Source: Pseudomonadota bacterium (lineage in GTDB: Bacteria; Myxococcota_A; UBA796; SXON01). From it: DNA of 60,744 nucleotides. The notes below the pieces were generated by a model. It was not told the origin of the DNA, did no database searches, and saw nothing but the letters and a program-made list of their open reading frames with translations. Position 1 is the stretch's first letter. The number at the start of each line of letters is the position of its first letter. The stretch covers positions 1 to 60,744 of the forward strand of contig JAUXQH010000066.1 of the NCBI GenBank assembly GCA_030685065.1. The letters are read 5' to 3'. The translations under genes and the position numbers were made by a program. Positions 43,228 to 51,557 of this stretch are shown one piece after another.

Positions 43228-44594
43228 CAGGAGCCGATGGTGAGGAGGGTGCGGAGCATCTCGTCGCCCACCGAGAGGACGCGGGCCGCGGCCCGGTAGG
43301 CGGTCTGGAACTCGATGAGCTTGATGGCCTCCTCGTCGGTGTCGACCGTCGCGAGCGAGTCGCGCATCGAGTCCACGTCGGCGAGCTGGTCCTCCAGGGT
43401 CGTCGCGTCGGTCTCGGCGGTCGAAACGTCCGAGCCGACGAGGCTCGCGAGCGCGGCGAGGGCGGAGGCGGCGGTGCGCGTGCCGCCGTCGTAGGCGGCC
43501 GAGGACTCGAGGGCGAGGAACGCGGCGAGGTTGTCGCCATCGCCCGGCGAGGCCGTGGCGGCGCCGGCCAGCGCCAAGGCATCCGGATCGTCGAGGGCGG
43601 CGGACACCGCCAACGAGGCGGCGGGATCGGCGGCGTCGAAGGTGAACACGTCGCCGCCCGGATTGCCCGCGGCGTCGAAGCCGGCGGCGTGTTGGGCGTT
43701 CACCGTGGTGGCGAGGTTGGTCGCGAAGTCGTCGAGGTCGGCCACCCACCCCTCGATTTTGGCCCGCGCGGCGAGCGCCCCGCCGATCGCGCCGCCGGCG
43801 TCGCCGGTGACGCGCAGGGTGCCGGAGCCGGCCGCGACGAGGAGCTCGGGCGTGGCGCCGCTCGTGTCGAGGCGCAGGGTGCGCGCCTCGCTCCCGCTGA
43901 CGACGGCGTGACCGCCGACGAGCACGGTCGCCTGGCCGTCCGCGTCGAAGTCGACGGTGGCGCCTACCTCCTCGCCGAGCTCGCGTACGAGCTGGTCACG
44001 ACGGTCGAGCAGATCTCCGGGGCCGAGATCGGCGCCGAGGCGCCCGATCGCCTTGTTCAGGGACGCGACCTCGGCGAGCTTGGAATTCACGCTCTCGAGC
44101 CGCGTCGCGACCGACGCGTCGATGTCATCGAGATCGTCCTGCAGCCCGGAGCCGATCCGCGCGACGGAAGCGGCCAGGCCGGACGCGGCCGCGACGACGG
44201 CGCGGCGCCCGCCGGCATCCGACGGATCCGTGGTGAGCGCGGAGAGGCTGTCGAAGAAGGCGTCCGTCGCGTCGGAGAGGGCGGTGCCGTCGAAGCGCCC
44301 CTCGGCGTTCGCGAGCGTCTCGTGGACGGTCGAGGCCTCGGCCGCCGTGCCCGCCGCGCTGACGAGCCGGACCCCGAGGAGCCGATCCGTCGCGCGGGCG
44401 ATGCCGGTGATCGCCGGCCCGCTCCCCATGAACAGGCCGCGCCGGGACACCGGGTCCGTGGTGGTCTGCACCACCTTGCGCCGCGAGTACCCGACCGTGT
44501 TGACGTTCGAGATGTTCTGGCTGGTGACGTCGATGCCGGTGGACGCGGCCCCCAGGCCGCGGCGAGCCGTCGAGATGGTGTCGAGGAGGCCCAT
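43227..44594 (-). CDS. flgK: Hook-filament junction protein FlgK
   Basis: A 455-aa junction protein (HAP1). The N-terminus 'GLLDTISTARRGLGAASTGIDVTSQNISNVNTVGYSRR' (residues 2-39) is the rod/hook signature, 'LLDRRDQLVRELGE' is a typical FlgK segment, and the C-terminus 'EEAIKLIEFQTAYRAAARVLSVGDEMLRTLL' (residues ~420-450) is the paired helix. The start at 44594 is fixed by TGATG overlap with flgN; the frame is open upstream. Exported with FlgN as chaperone. Confidence 0.96.
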   Translation of the reverse strand: MGLLDTISTARRGLGAASTGIDVTSQNISNVNTVGYSRRKVVQTTTDPVSRRGLFMGSGPAITGIARATDRLLGVRLVSAAGTAAEASTVHETLANAEGRFDGTALSDATDAFFDSLSALTTDPSDAGGRRAVVAAASGLAASVARIGSGLQDDLDDIDASVATRLESVNSKLAEVASLNKAIGRLGADLGPGDLLDRRDQLVRELGEEVGATVDFDADGQATVLVGGHAVVSGSEARTLRLDTSGATPELLVAAGSGTLRVTGDAGGAIGGALAARAKIEGWVADLDDFATNLATTVNAQHAAGFDAAGNPGGDVFTFDAADPAASLAVSAALDDPDALALAGAATASPGDGDNLAAFLALESSAAYDGGTRTAASALAALASLVGSDVSTAETDATTLEDQLADVDSMRDSLATVDTDEEAIKLIEFQTAYRAAARVLSVGDEMLRTLLTIGS

Positions 44595-44908
44595 CAGACG
44601 CCGCGCATCTGGCCGCGCCGGCCATAGGTGCGGGGGCCGGCGTCGGGCAGGACCCGGTCGAGCACGTTGAGGACCGTGGCGCCGCATGCGTGCACCCGCA
44701 CGTCGATCGCGCGGATGCGCTTCGCGACGCCCGCGGCGTGTTCGCGGGTGCCCGCGTCGAGCGCGGCGAGCGGGGTGCGTGAGAGCTCGACCTGGAGCGC
44801 GCGCCGCGCCTCCGTGGCGGCCACGAGGGCGGCCGGATCGACGCGCCGTGCAGCGTCGAGCTGGGCCTCGGCCGTCGCGAGCCAGCGATCGAAGCGCTCC
44901 TTGGACAC
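44594..44908 (-). CDS. flgN: FlgN-like export chaperone for FlgK/FlgL
   Basis: A 104-aa helical protein immediately upstream of flgK, with GTG start at 44908 overlapping the flgM stop (TAGTG). The C-terminus 'TYGRRGQMRG' matches the 'YGR.G' motif common in FlgN proteins. It would hold FlgK and FlgL before export. Similarity in the rest is low, so position carries much of the assignment. Confidence 0.75.
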   Translation of the reverse strand: MSKERFDRWLATAEAQLDAARRVDPAALVAATEARRALQVELSRTPLAALDAGTREHAAGVAKRIRAIDVRVHACGATVLNVLDRVLPDAGPRTYGRRGQMRGV

Positions 44909-45195
44909 TACAGCTCCCCGAGCATGGCGTCGACCGCGCGATCGAGGTCTTCGGGGGTGCCGAGGCGCCCCTCGGCGATCTCCCGGCGCATGTCCTCGAC
45001 CACGCCGGGGCGGATGTCGCCGGCCACGCCGTACGCAGCGGCTTCCCGACGCAGCGAGGAGACGAGGGTGCCGGTCTGCGTGAAGCGGGCGCCATCACTC
45101 GCGGCAGTGGCGGGCGTCGCGGAGGTGCGCGTGGACGCGGGCGGGAGGCGCGTCACGAGCTCCGGGGCGGCGGAACGAGGGCTGAGGATTTTCAC
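44908..45195 (-). CDS. flgM: Anti-sigma-28 factor FlgM
   Basis: A 95-aa protein, Thr/Ala/Pro-rich and likely disordered at the N-terminus, with a C-terminal helical part ('VSSLRREAAAYGVAGDIRPGVVEDMRREIAEGRLGTPEDLDRAVDAML', here residues ~45-92) of the FlgM type (V..LR..I..G.......IA..ML). It would bind FliA until exported through the finished hook. The start is GTG at 45195, overlapping the preceding stop as GTGA. It lies downstream of a motif that FliA should recognise, giving negative feedback. Confidence 0.82.
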   Translation of the reverse strand: MKILSPRSAAPELVTRLPPASTRTSATPATAASDGARFTQTGTLVSSLRREAAAYGVAGDIRPGVVEDMRREIAEGRLGTPEDLDRAVDAMLGEL

Positions 45196-45986
45196 TTGGC
45201 CTGCTCCTGCGAGACGATCTGCGACGGCTGCGCCGCCGGATGATGCGACGAGTCGGCCGTACCGCGGGGCTCCTCCCCAGTTGAGGCCGAGAGAAGTTTC
45301 GTGACCTCTCGTGTCGGATCGACGTCGCGCCCTCCCCTTCGCAACTCGAAATGCACGTGCGGCCCGGTCGCGCGGCCCGTCGCGCCGACCGCCGCGATGA
45401 CCGAGCCCTCGCGCACGACCTCGCCCTCGCGGACGGCGAGGGAGGCGCAGTGGGCGAAGCGGGTCTCCGTGCCGTCCCCGTGGTCGAGGACGACGACGTT
45501 GCCGTAGCCCCCACGCGTCCCCGCGAAGCGCACCACACCATCCCGCGGCGCGTGCAGCGGCGTGCCGACGGGCGCGGCGACGTCGATGCCCGCGTGGTGA
45601 CGGAGGCCGCCGTCGATCGGATCGCGGCGGGTGCCGTAGCCGCTGGTGACGCGGCCCATCTCCAGATCGGGGGCGCGCAGGGGGGCATGGAGGGGAGCGG
45701 GGTCCCGCCCGCCGAGGGAGGCGGAGTCCTTGTTGGTCTGTCCCATCGCCTCGCGCAGCTCGTCCGCGAGCCCGATCCCGGGCCCGGCGGCGACGATCCG
45801 GCCGATCTCCTCCTCGAAGTACCCCGAGAACGTCTCGGCTCCCTTGCCGGAGAGCAGCCCCTTTCCCAGGGCTTCGTGCGCGAGAAAGCCGACGAACCAC
45901 GCCTCGAAGCCCTCGGCGGCCTTGTCGACGGAGGTCCGCTCGGGGGGCGGCGGGTACGTGAGGGGGGAGGTGTCGATCCGCATCAC
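45192..45986 (-). CDS. FlgJ-type rod protein fused to an M23 peptidase
   Basis: A 264-aa product. Residues ~18-85 match the rod-binding N-domain of FlgJ ('AAEGFEAWFVGFLAHEA', 'YFEEEIGRIVAAGPGIGLADEL'). Residues ~110-235 are an M23/LytM peptidase: 'SGYGTRRDPIDGGLRHHAGIDVAAPVGTPLHAP' (near residues 114-146, H-x3-D zinc ligands) and 'GPHVHFEL' (H-x-H). Classic gamma-proteobacterial FlgJ has a glucosaminidase instead; here a peptide-cutting domain would open peptidoglycan for the rod. It overlaps flgI by 4 nt (ATGA). The C-terminal ~30 residues are disordered. Confidence 0.85.
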   Translation of the reverse strand: MMRIDTSPLTYPPPPERTSVDKAAEGFEAWFVGFLAHEALGKGLLSGKGAETFSGYFEEEIGRIVAAGPGIGLADELREAMGQTNKDSASLGGRDPAPLHAPLRAPDLEMGRVTSGYGTRRDPIDGGLRHHAGIDVAAPVGTPLHAPRDGVVRFAGTRGGYGNVVVLDHGDGTETRFAHCASLAVREGEVVREGSVIAAVGATGRATGPHVHFELRRGGRDVDPTREVTKLLSASTGEEPRGTADSSHHPAAQPSQIVSQEQAK

Positions 45987-47065
45987 ATCGCCACGATCTC
46001 GGCCTGGAGGCCGCCGGCGGCGTGCATCGCCTGGAGGATCACGATCAGGTCACGCGGGGAGACGCCCATCCGGTCGAGCGCGCCCACGACCTCGCCGACG
46101 GTCACGCCCTCGATCATCTCGATGCGGCCCGCCTTCTCGTCGACCTTCAGCGAGTCGTTCCCGACCACCGCGGTGCGCCCATTGGAGAGCGCCCCCGGTT
46201 GGCTCACGGAGGTGTCGTGGTCGACCTGGATGGTCAGCCCGCCGTGCGCGACCGCGACCGGACGAACGGTGATGTCGGCCCCCATGACCACGGTGCCGGT
46301 GCGCTCGTTGACCACGACCCGCGCCGCCTGGTCGATCTCGACCTGCACGGACTCCACCGTCGCGATGAGCTCGGCCTGGCGTCCGAGGAACCCGTCCGGC
46401 ACCGACACGCGGATCGTGCCGCCGTCGATCGCGGTGGCGTAGTCGCCCGCGAGCTTGCCGTTCACGGCCGTCGCCAGGCGCGTCGAGTTGGTGAAGTCGG
46501 GCGTCGCGAGCACCCAGTCGAAGCTGACGGCCTGGCCCACGTCGAGCGTGTTGGGGAGCTCGACCTCGACCGTGGCCCCGCTCGGGACGAGGCCGACGGT
46601 GGGGTGGTTCTTCGTCGCGGAGGAGCCGCCGGCCGACGCGGAGTAGCCGCCGACGACGATCGCGCCTTGCGCCGCCGCCATCGCCATTCCGTTTGCCGCG
46701 TACAGCGGCGTGAGGAGCAGCACGCCGCCCTCGATCGAGCGCGCGTCGCCGACGCTCGAGACCTGCACGTCCAGCGGGCTCCCGGGGCGCACGCCCGCGG
46801 GCAGCCGCGCCGTGACCATCACGACCGCCACGTTGCGGGCCTTGATGTCCTCCTCGAGCATCGTCATGCCGAGGCCCTTCAGGCGGTTCGCGAGCGCCCG
46901 CACCGCGGCGGCGTTCTGCGTCGAGTCCCCGGAGCGGTTGAGCCCGACCACCAGCCCGTAGCCGACGAGCGGGTTCGTGCGCACGCCGTAGAGCGCAGCC
47001 ACGTCCTTCACACGCGCGGCTTCGGCCGGGTGGGAGAGGCAGAACAGGAGCGCGAGGAGGGTCAT
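45983..47065 (-). CDS. flgI: Flagellar P-ring protein FlgI
   Basis: A 360-aa periplasmic ring protein around the rod. Signal peptide MTLLALLFCLSHPAEA, then 'ARVKDVAALYGVRTNPLVGYGLVVGLNRSGD' (here residues 17-47), 'LKGLGM', 'NVAVVMVTARLP', 'SSVGDARSIEGGVLLLTPLYAANG' and 'LIVILQAMHAAGGLQAEIVAM', all typical of FlgI. GGAG precedes the ATG at 47065. It is the first gene of its unit, with the sigma-28-type motif directly upstream. Confidence 0.97.
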   Translation of the reverse strand: MTLLALLFCLSHPAEAARVKDVAALYGVRTNPLVGYGLVVGLNRSGDSTQNAAAVRALANRLKGLGMTMLEEDIKARNVAVVMVTARLPAGVRPGSPLDVQVSSVGDARSIEGGVLLLTPLYAANGMAMAAAQGAIVVGGYSASAGGSSATKNHPTVGLVPSGATVEVELPNTLDVGQAVSFDWVLATPDFTNSTRLATAVNGKLAGDYATAIDGGTIRVSVPDGFLGRQAELIATVESVQVEIDQAARVVVNERTGTVVMGADITVRPVAVAHGGLTIQVDHDTSVSQPGALSNGRTAVVGNDSLKVDEKAGRIEMIEGVTVGEVVGALDRMGVSPRDLIVILQAMHAAGGLQAEIVAM

Positions 47066-47071
47066 GCCTCT

Positions 47072-47098
47072 CCTTCGGTCGCCCCCTCCCCGACTTGA
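47072..47098 (-). promoter_or_regulatory. Sigma-28-type promoter motif upstream of flgI
   Basis: On the minus strand, -35 TCAAGTCG (47091-47098), 11-nt spacer, -10 ACCGAAGG (47072-47079). The -10 overlaps the AAGGAG ribosome site and would place the start of RNA at or next to the ATG, so either the transcript is leaderless or readthrough from motB also supplies translation. Confidence 0.6.
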
Positions 47099-47103
47099 GG
47101 ATC

Positions 47104-47126
47104 ATCTCGAGAATCGTCTCGGAGAT
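47104..47126 (-). terminator. Imperfect hairpin after motB
   Basis: ATCTCGAGA (47104-47112) pairs with TCTCGGAGAT (47117-47126) with one bulge and a 4-nt loop, 23 nt after the motB stop and just before the flgI promoter motif. No T-run, so weak evidence. Confidence 0.3.
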
Positions 47127-47148
47127 CCCGCGGCGGCTCCTCCGCCCG

Positions 47149-47889
47149 TCAAGGCAACGGCAACCGCTCCACCACCTCGCCGGCCGCGCGCGACTCGTCC
47201 ACGCGCACCCGCAGGGTCACCGTGCGCAGCTCCGCGTCGATCACCGTGCCGACGGTGGCCGACGCGGTGACGTGATCCGTCGTGAGGCCACGCTTCACGA
47301 GATAGCGGGCCGTCGTGAGGCCACGCGCGCTCGCGAGCGCCCAATTGTCCGCCCACTTCCCCCCCGGCGCCACCGGGGCCGCGTCCGCCCGGCCCACCAC
47401 CTCGACGGTGGCCGGCGCCCCCGCGAGCGCCTCCACCACCTGGGCGAGGAGCGCGTAGGCCGTCGGGTGCAGCTCGGCGCTCCCGGGCGCGAACAGCAGC
47501 CGCTCGGGCAGCACGATCGTCAGCTCCTGCTCCTCGATGCCCACCTGCACGACGTTGTCGGAGAGCGATCCCTGGAGGTTCTGCTTGATCGAGTAGAGCA
47601 GCGGCGACGCCACCTCCTGCGCGACCGTCGTGGGAGGTACCTCGGGCAGGTCGGGCGGATCGAGGTCCGGGCGCATGACATCCATCAGCGCCCCCGACAT
47701 CCCGCCGTCGAACGCCGCGTTCATCGCGGCCACGACCTCGACCAGCTTGTTCTGATCCGTCTGCGCCGTGGCGTACAGCACGGTGAAGAACGCGAAGAGG
47801 AGCGTGATGAAGTCGGCGTAGGAGACCAGCCACCGCTCGTGGTTCTCGTGCTCCTCGTGGCGGACCTTGCGCCCGCGCGCGCGGCTCAC
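47149..47889 (-). CDS. motB: Flagellar stator protein MotB
   Basis: A 246-aa inner-membrane protein. A single TM (~23-43) carries the proton-accepting Asp in 'WLVSYADFITLLFAFF'; the OmpA/MotB peptidoglycan-binding domain (~130-235) has 'LFAPGSAELHPTAYALLAQV', here near residues 130-150, and 'NWALASARGLTTARYLV'. It anchors the stator to the cell wall and passes ions with MotA. It overlaps motA by 4 nt (ATGA). Proton rather than sodium use cannot be told from this sequence. Confidence 0.95.
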   Translation of the reverse strand: MSRARGRKVRHEEHENHERWLVSYADFITLLFAFFTVLYATAQTDQNKLVEVVAAMNAAFDGGMSGALMDVMRPDLDPPDLPEVPPTTVAQEVASPLLYSIKQNLQGSLSDNVVQVGIEEQELTIVLPERLLFAPGSAELHPTAYALLAQVVEALAGAPATVEVVGRADAAPVAPGGKWADNWALASARGLTTARYLVKRGLTTDHVTASATVGTVIDAELRTVTLRVRVDESRAAGEVVERLPLP

Positions 47890-48701
47890 GCGGCCGCCTT
47901 GTCGGCCTTGTCACCGGCCGGCTTGTCCGCGCCCTTGTCCTTGCCGGAGGCCTCGGCGTGCCCGTGGTAGTAGGGCGACAAGCGCTCGCCGATCTGGCGT
48001 GCGTTCGAGCCGGTCACGATGGCCTCGAGCCCCGTGAGCACCATGGCCCGATCTTCGGCCTCGGTCTGGATGATCTTCTTCAGGCGCGTGCCGAGCGGCA
48101 GGAAAAGGAGGTTCGCGAAGCCGACCCCGTAGATGGTGGCGACGAACGCCACGGCGATGCCGGTGCCGAGCTTGCTCGGGTCGGAGAGGTTCTGCATGAC
48201 GTGGATCAGGCCGAGCACGGCGCCGAGGATGCCGATGGTCGGCGAGAAGCCCCCCGCGGTCTCGAGCAGCTTCGCGGCGGAGCAGGCGTGGTGCTCTTCG
48301 AGCTCCGCCTCCACCTCCAGCATCGCATACACGTCGTCGCCCGGGGTGCCGTCGACGAGCATCTGGAGGCCCCGCCGGAGCGTCTCGTCCTGGACGTCCG
48401 CGAGCTGCCCCTCGACGGAGAGCATGCCCTCACGCCGGGCTACACCGGCGACGCGGAGCAGATCCTGGGTCGTCCGCGCGCGGTCGGCCAGGCCCGGGAT
48501 GAGGATGCGCTTCATCAGGCGCGCCAGGGTCTTGACCTCGGTGGGGGTCGCGGCGAGCCAGGTGGCGCCGATGGTCCCGCCGAACACGATGATCGCGGCG
48601 GTCGGCTGGATGAGAGAGGAGAGGTGCCCGCCCTCGAGCGCGTTGCCACCGAGGATGCACACCAGTGACAGGACGATGGCGAAGACGCCGGTGAGATCCA
48701 T
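47886..48701 (-). CDS. motA: Flagellar stator protein MotA
   Basis: A 271-aa inner-membrane protein with four helices ('LTGVFAIVLSLVCILGGNALEGG', here residues ~3-25; 'AAIIVFGGTIGATWLA'; 'GGFSPTIGILGAVLGLIHVM'; 'GIAVAFVATIYGVGFANLLFLPLG') and the large cytoplasmic loop that contacts FliG, including 'ARREGMLSVE'. The Pro after TM3 needed for torque is in 'FSPTIG'. The C-terminus is Lys/Asp-rich. AGGAG lies about 6 nt before the ATG at 48701. The last pair of the flhA-to-motB unit is motA-motB. Confidence 0.96.
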   Translation of the reverse strand: MDLTGVFAIVLSLVCILGGNALEGGHLSSLIQPTAAIIVFGGTIGATWLAATPTEVKTLARLMKRILIPGLADRARTTQDLLRVAGVARREGMLSVEGQLADVQDETLRRGLQMLVDGTPGDDVYAMLEVEAELEEHHACSAAKLLETAGGFSPTIGILGAVLGLIHVMQNLSDPSKLGTGIAVAFVATIYGVGFANLLFLPLGTRLKKIIQTEAEDRAMVLTGLEAIVTGSNARQIGERLSPYYHGHAEASGKDKGADKPAGDKADKAAA

Positions 48702-48737
48702 GGATAGCTCCTGCCAACCAATACGATGACTCGCGAA

Positions 48738-49421
48738 TCAGAAGGGCCAGACCATGTCGGCCACGCGCGTTCCCCAGCCCGGGCCCTGCTTGTCCGCGAG
48801 CACGCCGGCACCGGTGAATTCGATGCGCGCCTCCGCGATGAAGTCGGATTGGATCGTGTTGTCCATCAGGATGTCCCGCGGGCGCACGATGCCCTCGAGG
48901 GTCAGGTATTGGGTCTCGCGGTTCACGCGGACCTGCTTGGTGCCACGAATACGCAGGTTGCCGTTCGTCATGACCTCCATCACCTGGCAGGTCACCGTCG
49001 CCGCGAGCGTGCCCTGGCGCGAGGTGCTGCCCGAGCCCGTCATGGTGGACTCGGAGTTGCCCCCGAGCGAGATCTCCCCGCCCATGTTGGGGTTCGCGAT
49101 GGGGATGCTCGTCTCGAGCCCGAGCAGCGCGGAGATCCCGAACGACGAGTCGGTGGTGCGGCCGGTGTTGGTGTCCGCGCCGAGGCTCGTGGACGAGTTG
49201 TCCTGGACCTTGACGGTGATGAGGTCGCCGATGCGGCGCGCGTTGCCATCCATGCCGACCAGGGCGCGGGCCTCCGGCTCGCTCCACAACGACCCGGGCG
49301 CGCTGGTGACGCGCACCGGCGAGACAGCGGAGACGACCGGCGGCGCCACCGACGTGACGGCGTCGAAGTGGGCGCAGGCGAGGAGCGGCAGGAGCACCAG
49401 GGCGAAGGGGTTCGACTTCAT
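48738..49421 (-). CDS. flgH: Flagellar L-ring protein FlgH
   Basis: A 227-aa outer-membrane lipoprotein ring around the rod. The signal ends LLPLLAC (Cys16). 'SLWSEPEARALVGMDGNARRIGDLITVKVQDNSSTS' (here residues ~42-77) is the FlgH signature, and 'MEVMTNGNLRIRGTKQVRVN' plus 'GIVRPRDI' near the C-terminus confirm it. The ATG at 49421 overlaps the flgA stop (TGATG). Presence of L and P rings agrees with a Gram-negative envelope. Confidence 0.95.
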   Translation of the reverse strand: MKSNPFALVLLPLLACAHFDAVTSVAPPVVSAVSPVRVTSAPGSLWSEPEARALVGMDGNARRIGDLITVKVQDNSSTSLGADTNTGRTTDSSFGISALLGLETSIPIANPNMGGEISLGGNSESTMTGSGSTSRQGTLAATVTCQVMEVMTNGNLRIRGTKQVRVNRETQYLTLEGIVRPRDILMDNTIQSDFIAEARIEFTGAGVLADKQGPGWGTRVADMVWPF

Positions 49422-50110
49422 CACTCCTCCACGACCGACGTCCCGACCGCGCTCCCCAGGACCACGGTCCCATCGGATCGGAAGGTGCCCTGGAGCACGG
49501 CGCGCGTCGCGAGGTTGAGCACCCCGACCCGCTTGTCCACCCACCCGTCCTGGAGCAGCTGGCCGTTCGCCGTGACCACCAGGCCGCCGCCCTCCGAGCC
49601 CGCCACGAGCAGCACGTCGGCGCCACGCGGCGCATCGGGCCAGGGGGCCGCGCGCGACATCGTGAGGGGCTCCCCGGCGGCGAGATCGACCCGGGCCCGG
49701 TAGGCGCCGCCCGCCTCGACCGGGATCTCCCCGCGGAGGCGATGTCCGGACACCCGCTCCATCGTGGTCTCCACGCGCTCTCCCGCCTCCACGCTCCACG
49801 CGGCGACCGGCACCGTGCGCCACACCTGGACCACGGCGCGCGTCAGGTGCCGCTGCTCGCCGCTGACCTCGTCGCCACAGTAGAGCACCACCTGGATGAT
49901 GCCCTCCACCGAGCCCACCTGGGGGAGCTGCACGCTGCACGCGGCGTCCTCGGGCAGGCCCGCGAGCGCGCCCACTCCCTGTACGTCGACGTCCTCGGGG
50001 GGAACCTCGAGGTGGGCCGCGACGGTGTCGCGCACGGCATCCTCCACGGTCCCGGCGCGAGCGCCGGCAACCACGGCGGGGAGTAGGGCGAACAGGGTGG
50101 AAAACATCAT
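49421..50110 (-). CDS. flgA: P-ring assembly protein FlgA
   Basis: A 229-aa periplasmic chaperone for P-ring formation. Signal peptide ~1-19; a variable N-half with two Cys (~58 and 79); the C-half is SAF/FlgA-like with 'AGGAYRARVDLAAGEPLTMSRA' (here near residues 133-154) and the final 'VDKRVGVLNLATRAVLQGTFRSDGTVVLG' (residues ~190-220), matching the family pattern (G..I.V.N..S...I.G.V...G.V). It lies between flgG and flgH with 1-nt overlaps at both ends. Confidence 0.9.
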   Translation of the reverse strand: MMFSTLFALLPAVVAGARAGTVEDAVRDTVAAHLEVPPEDVDVQGVGALAGLPEDAACSVQLPQVGSVEGIIQVVLYCGDEVSGEQRHLTRAVVQVWRTVPVAAWSVEAGERVETTMERVSGHRLRGEIPVEAGGAYRARVDLAAGEPLTMSRAAPWPDAPRGADVLLVAGSEGGGLVVTANGQLLQDGWVDKRVGVLNLATRAVLQGTFRSDGTVVLGSAVGTSVVEE

Positions 50111-50877
50111 TACCTCCGGAGCCCGGCGGCGGTCTGCAGCATCTCGTCCGCGGCCTGGATGACCTTGGACGACAGCTCGTAGCCGCGCTGGGCGGTGATC
50201 ATGGCGATGAGCTCTTCGGCGACATCGACGTTGGATCCTTCCGTCGCATACTGAAGAACGGTGCCGGCGCCCTCCTCCTGCGGAGACGCACGGGTCACGT
50301 CCCCCGCGGCGGACGTGCCGCGGAACAGGTTTCCGCCCGCGGCTTGGAGGGCCTCGGGGTTGGGGAACAGGGCGAGCTCGAGGGTGCCGAGCGACACGCT
50401 CTCGCTGCCCGACGCCGTGGGAACGTCCGCGCCGAGCGAGCCGTCCGGGCCCATGGTGAGCGTGCCGCCGGGCGGGATCTGGATCCCCGGAGCCACGCGG
50501 TAGCCGTTCTGCGTGGTCAGGTTTCCCTCCGCATCGGTGCGGAAGTTGCCGTCCCGCGTGTAGAACGTCTCTCCCGACGGGCTCTCCACCACGAAGAAGC
50601 CGGGCCCGTCGATGAGCATCGCCGTCGGGGAGGAGCTCATGAGCGTGTCCCCGTTGCGGAAGTCACGCGAGAGCCCCGCGAGCCGCGTGCCGCTACCGAG
50701 CTGCATCGCGTCGCCGGAGGCCCCCTTGCCGCCGACGCTCTGGTACACCAGATCCTCGAAGTTCTCGCGGACCTTCTTGAAGCCGGTCGTGCTGTTGTTC
50801 GCGATGTTGTTCGCGATGTTCTCGACCTTGATCTGGTTGGCCGTCATCCCCGTGGCGGCCGTGTACAACGCGCGCAT
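50110..50877 (-). CDS. flgG: Flagellar distal rod protein FlgG
   Basis: A 255-aa distal rod protein. The N-terminus 'MRALYTAATGMTANQIKVENIANNIANNSTTGFKK' (residues 1-35) and C-terminus 'EGSNVDVAEELIAMITAQRGYELSSKVIQAADEMLQ' (residues ~213-248) are diagnostic. The middle keeps the 'DGPGFFVVESPSGETFYTRDGNF' segment, here near residues 90-112. The start at 50877 follows flgF by 2 nt; the frame is open further upstream into flgF. Confidence 0.97.
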   Translation of the reverse strand: MRALYTAATGMTANQIKVENIANNIANNSTTGFKKVRENFEDLVYQSVGGKGASGDAMQLGSGTRLAGLSRDFRNGDTLMSSSPTAMLIDGPGFFVVESPSGETFYTRDGNFRTDAEGNLTTQNGYRVAPGIQIPPGGTLTMGPDGSLGADVPTASGSESVSLGTLELALFPNPEALQAAGGNLFRGTSAAGDVTRASPQEEGAGTVLQYATEGSNVDVAEELIAMITAQRGYELSSKVIQAADEMLQTAAGLRR

Positions 50878-50879
50878 GG

Positions 50880-51557
50880 CTACTCCTGCATCCGGTTGAG
50901 GCGGGCGCGCGCCTCGTCGCTGGTCTGCATGACCTTCTGTTGGGCTTCGAACGCCCGGGACGCTTCGATGAGCTCGACCATGCAGCGCATCGGATCGACG
51001 TTGGCCGACTCCCGCGCGCCCTGCACGACGGAGACGTCGGTGTCGGTCACGACGGTCGACGCGCCGGCCCAGCGGTTCCCACCGATGCGGGTACCGGTGT
51101 CCCCGCCGCCCTTGCCGAGGCGGACGAGCCGCAGCCGGCCGAGCTCGCCCGACTCCGAGCCGCTCACCGTGCCGTCCACGTCCACGATCAACTGCTCGCC
51201 GGGCGCGAGGGTGACCGGCCCGCGATCGGTGAGCACCGGCGTGCCCCCGCTCGTGACGAGCCGGCCGCCGGTGTCCAGGCGGAACCCGCCGTCCCGCGTG
51301 CTGGTGCCGTCGGCCAGCGCGAACATCGCGTCGCCGCGCAGCGCCAGGTGCGTCGCGACGCCGTCCTGCACGAGCGCGCCGTCCTCGGTGCTGTACATCC
51401 CGGTGCCGGCGCGCACGACGCCCTCCTCGGCCTCGAAGTTGACCCGCTGCTCGCGATACCCCTGCGTATTCGCGTTCGCGACGTTCGCGGAGACCACCTC
51501 GAGGTGGCGCCACGCGGCCTTGGCCCCGGCGTAGGCGGCGTAGATGTCGCGGCTCAC
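50880..51557 (-). CDS. flgF: Flagellar rod protein FlgF
   Basis: A 225-aa proximal/distal rod protein. 'DIYAAYAGAKAAWRHLEVVSANVANANTQGYREQRVNFE' (here residues 4-42) is the rod signature, the 'ALRGDAMFALADGTSTRDGGFRLD' segment follows, and the C-terminal 'SANVDPMRCMVELIEASRAFEAQQKVMQTSDE' (residues ~185-216) matches. It is slightly shorter than FlgG. The GTG start at 51557 overlaps the fliA stop as GTGA. FlgF rather than FlgG is inferred from order and the shorter middle. Confidence 0.9.
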   Translation of the reverse strand: MSRDIYAAYAGAKAAWRHLEVVSANVANANTQGYREQRVNFEAEEGVVRAGTGMYSTEDGALVQDGVATHLALRGDAMFALADGTSTRDGGFRLDTGGRLVTSGGTPVLTDRGPVTLAPGEQLIVDVDGTVSGSESGELGRLRLVRLGKGGGDTGTRIGGNRWAGASTVVTDTDVSVVQGARESANVDPMRCMVELIEASRAFEAQQKVMQTSDEARARLNRMQE

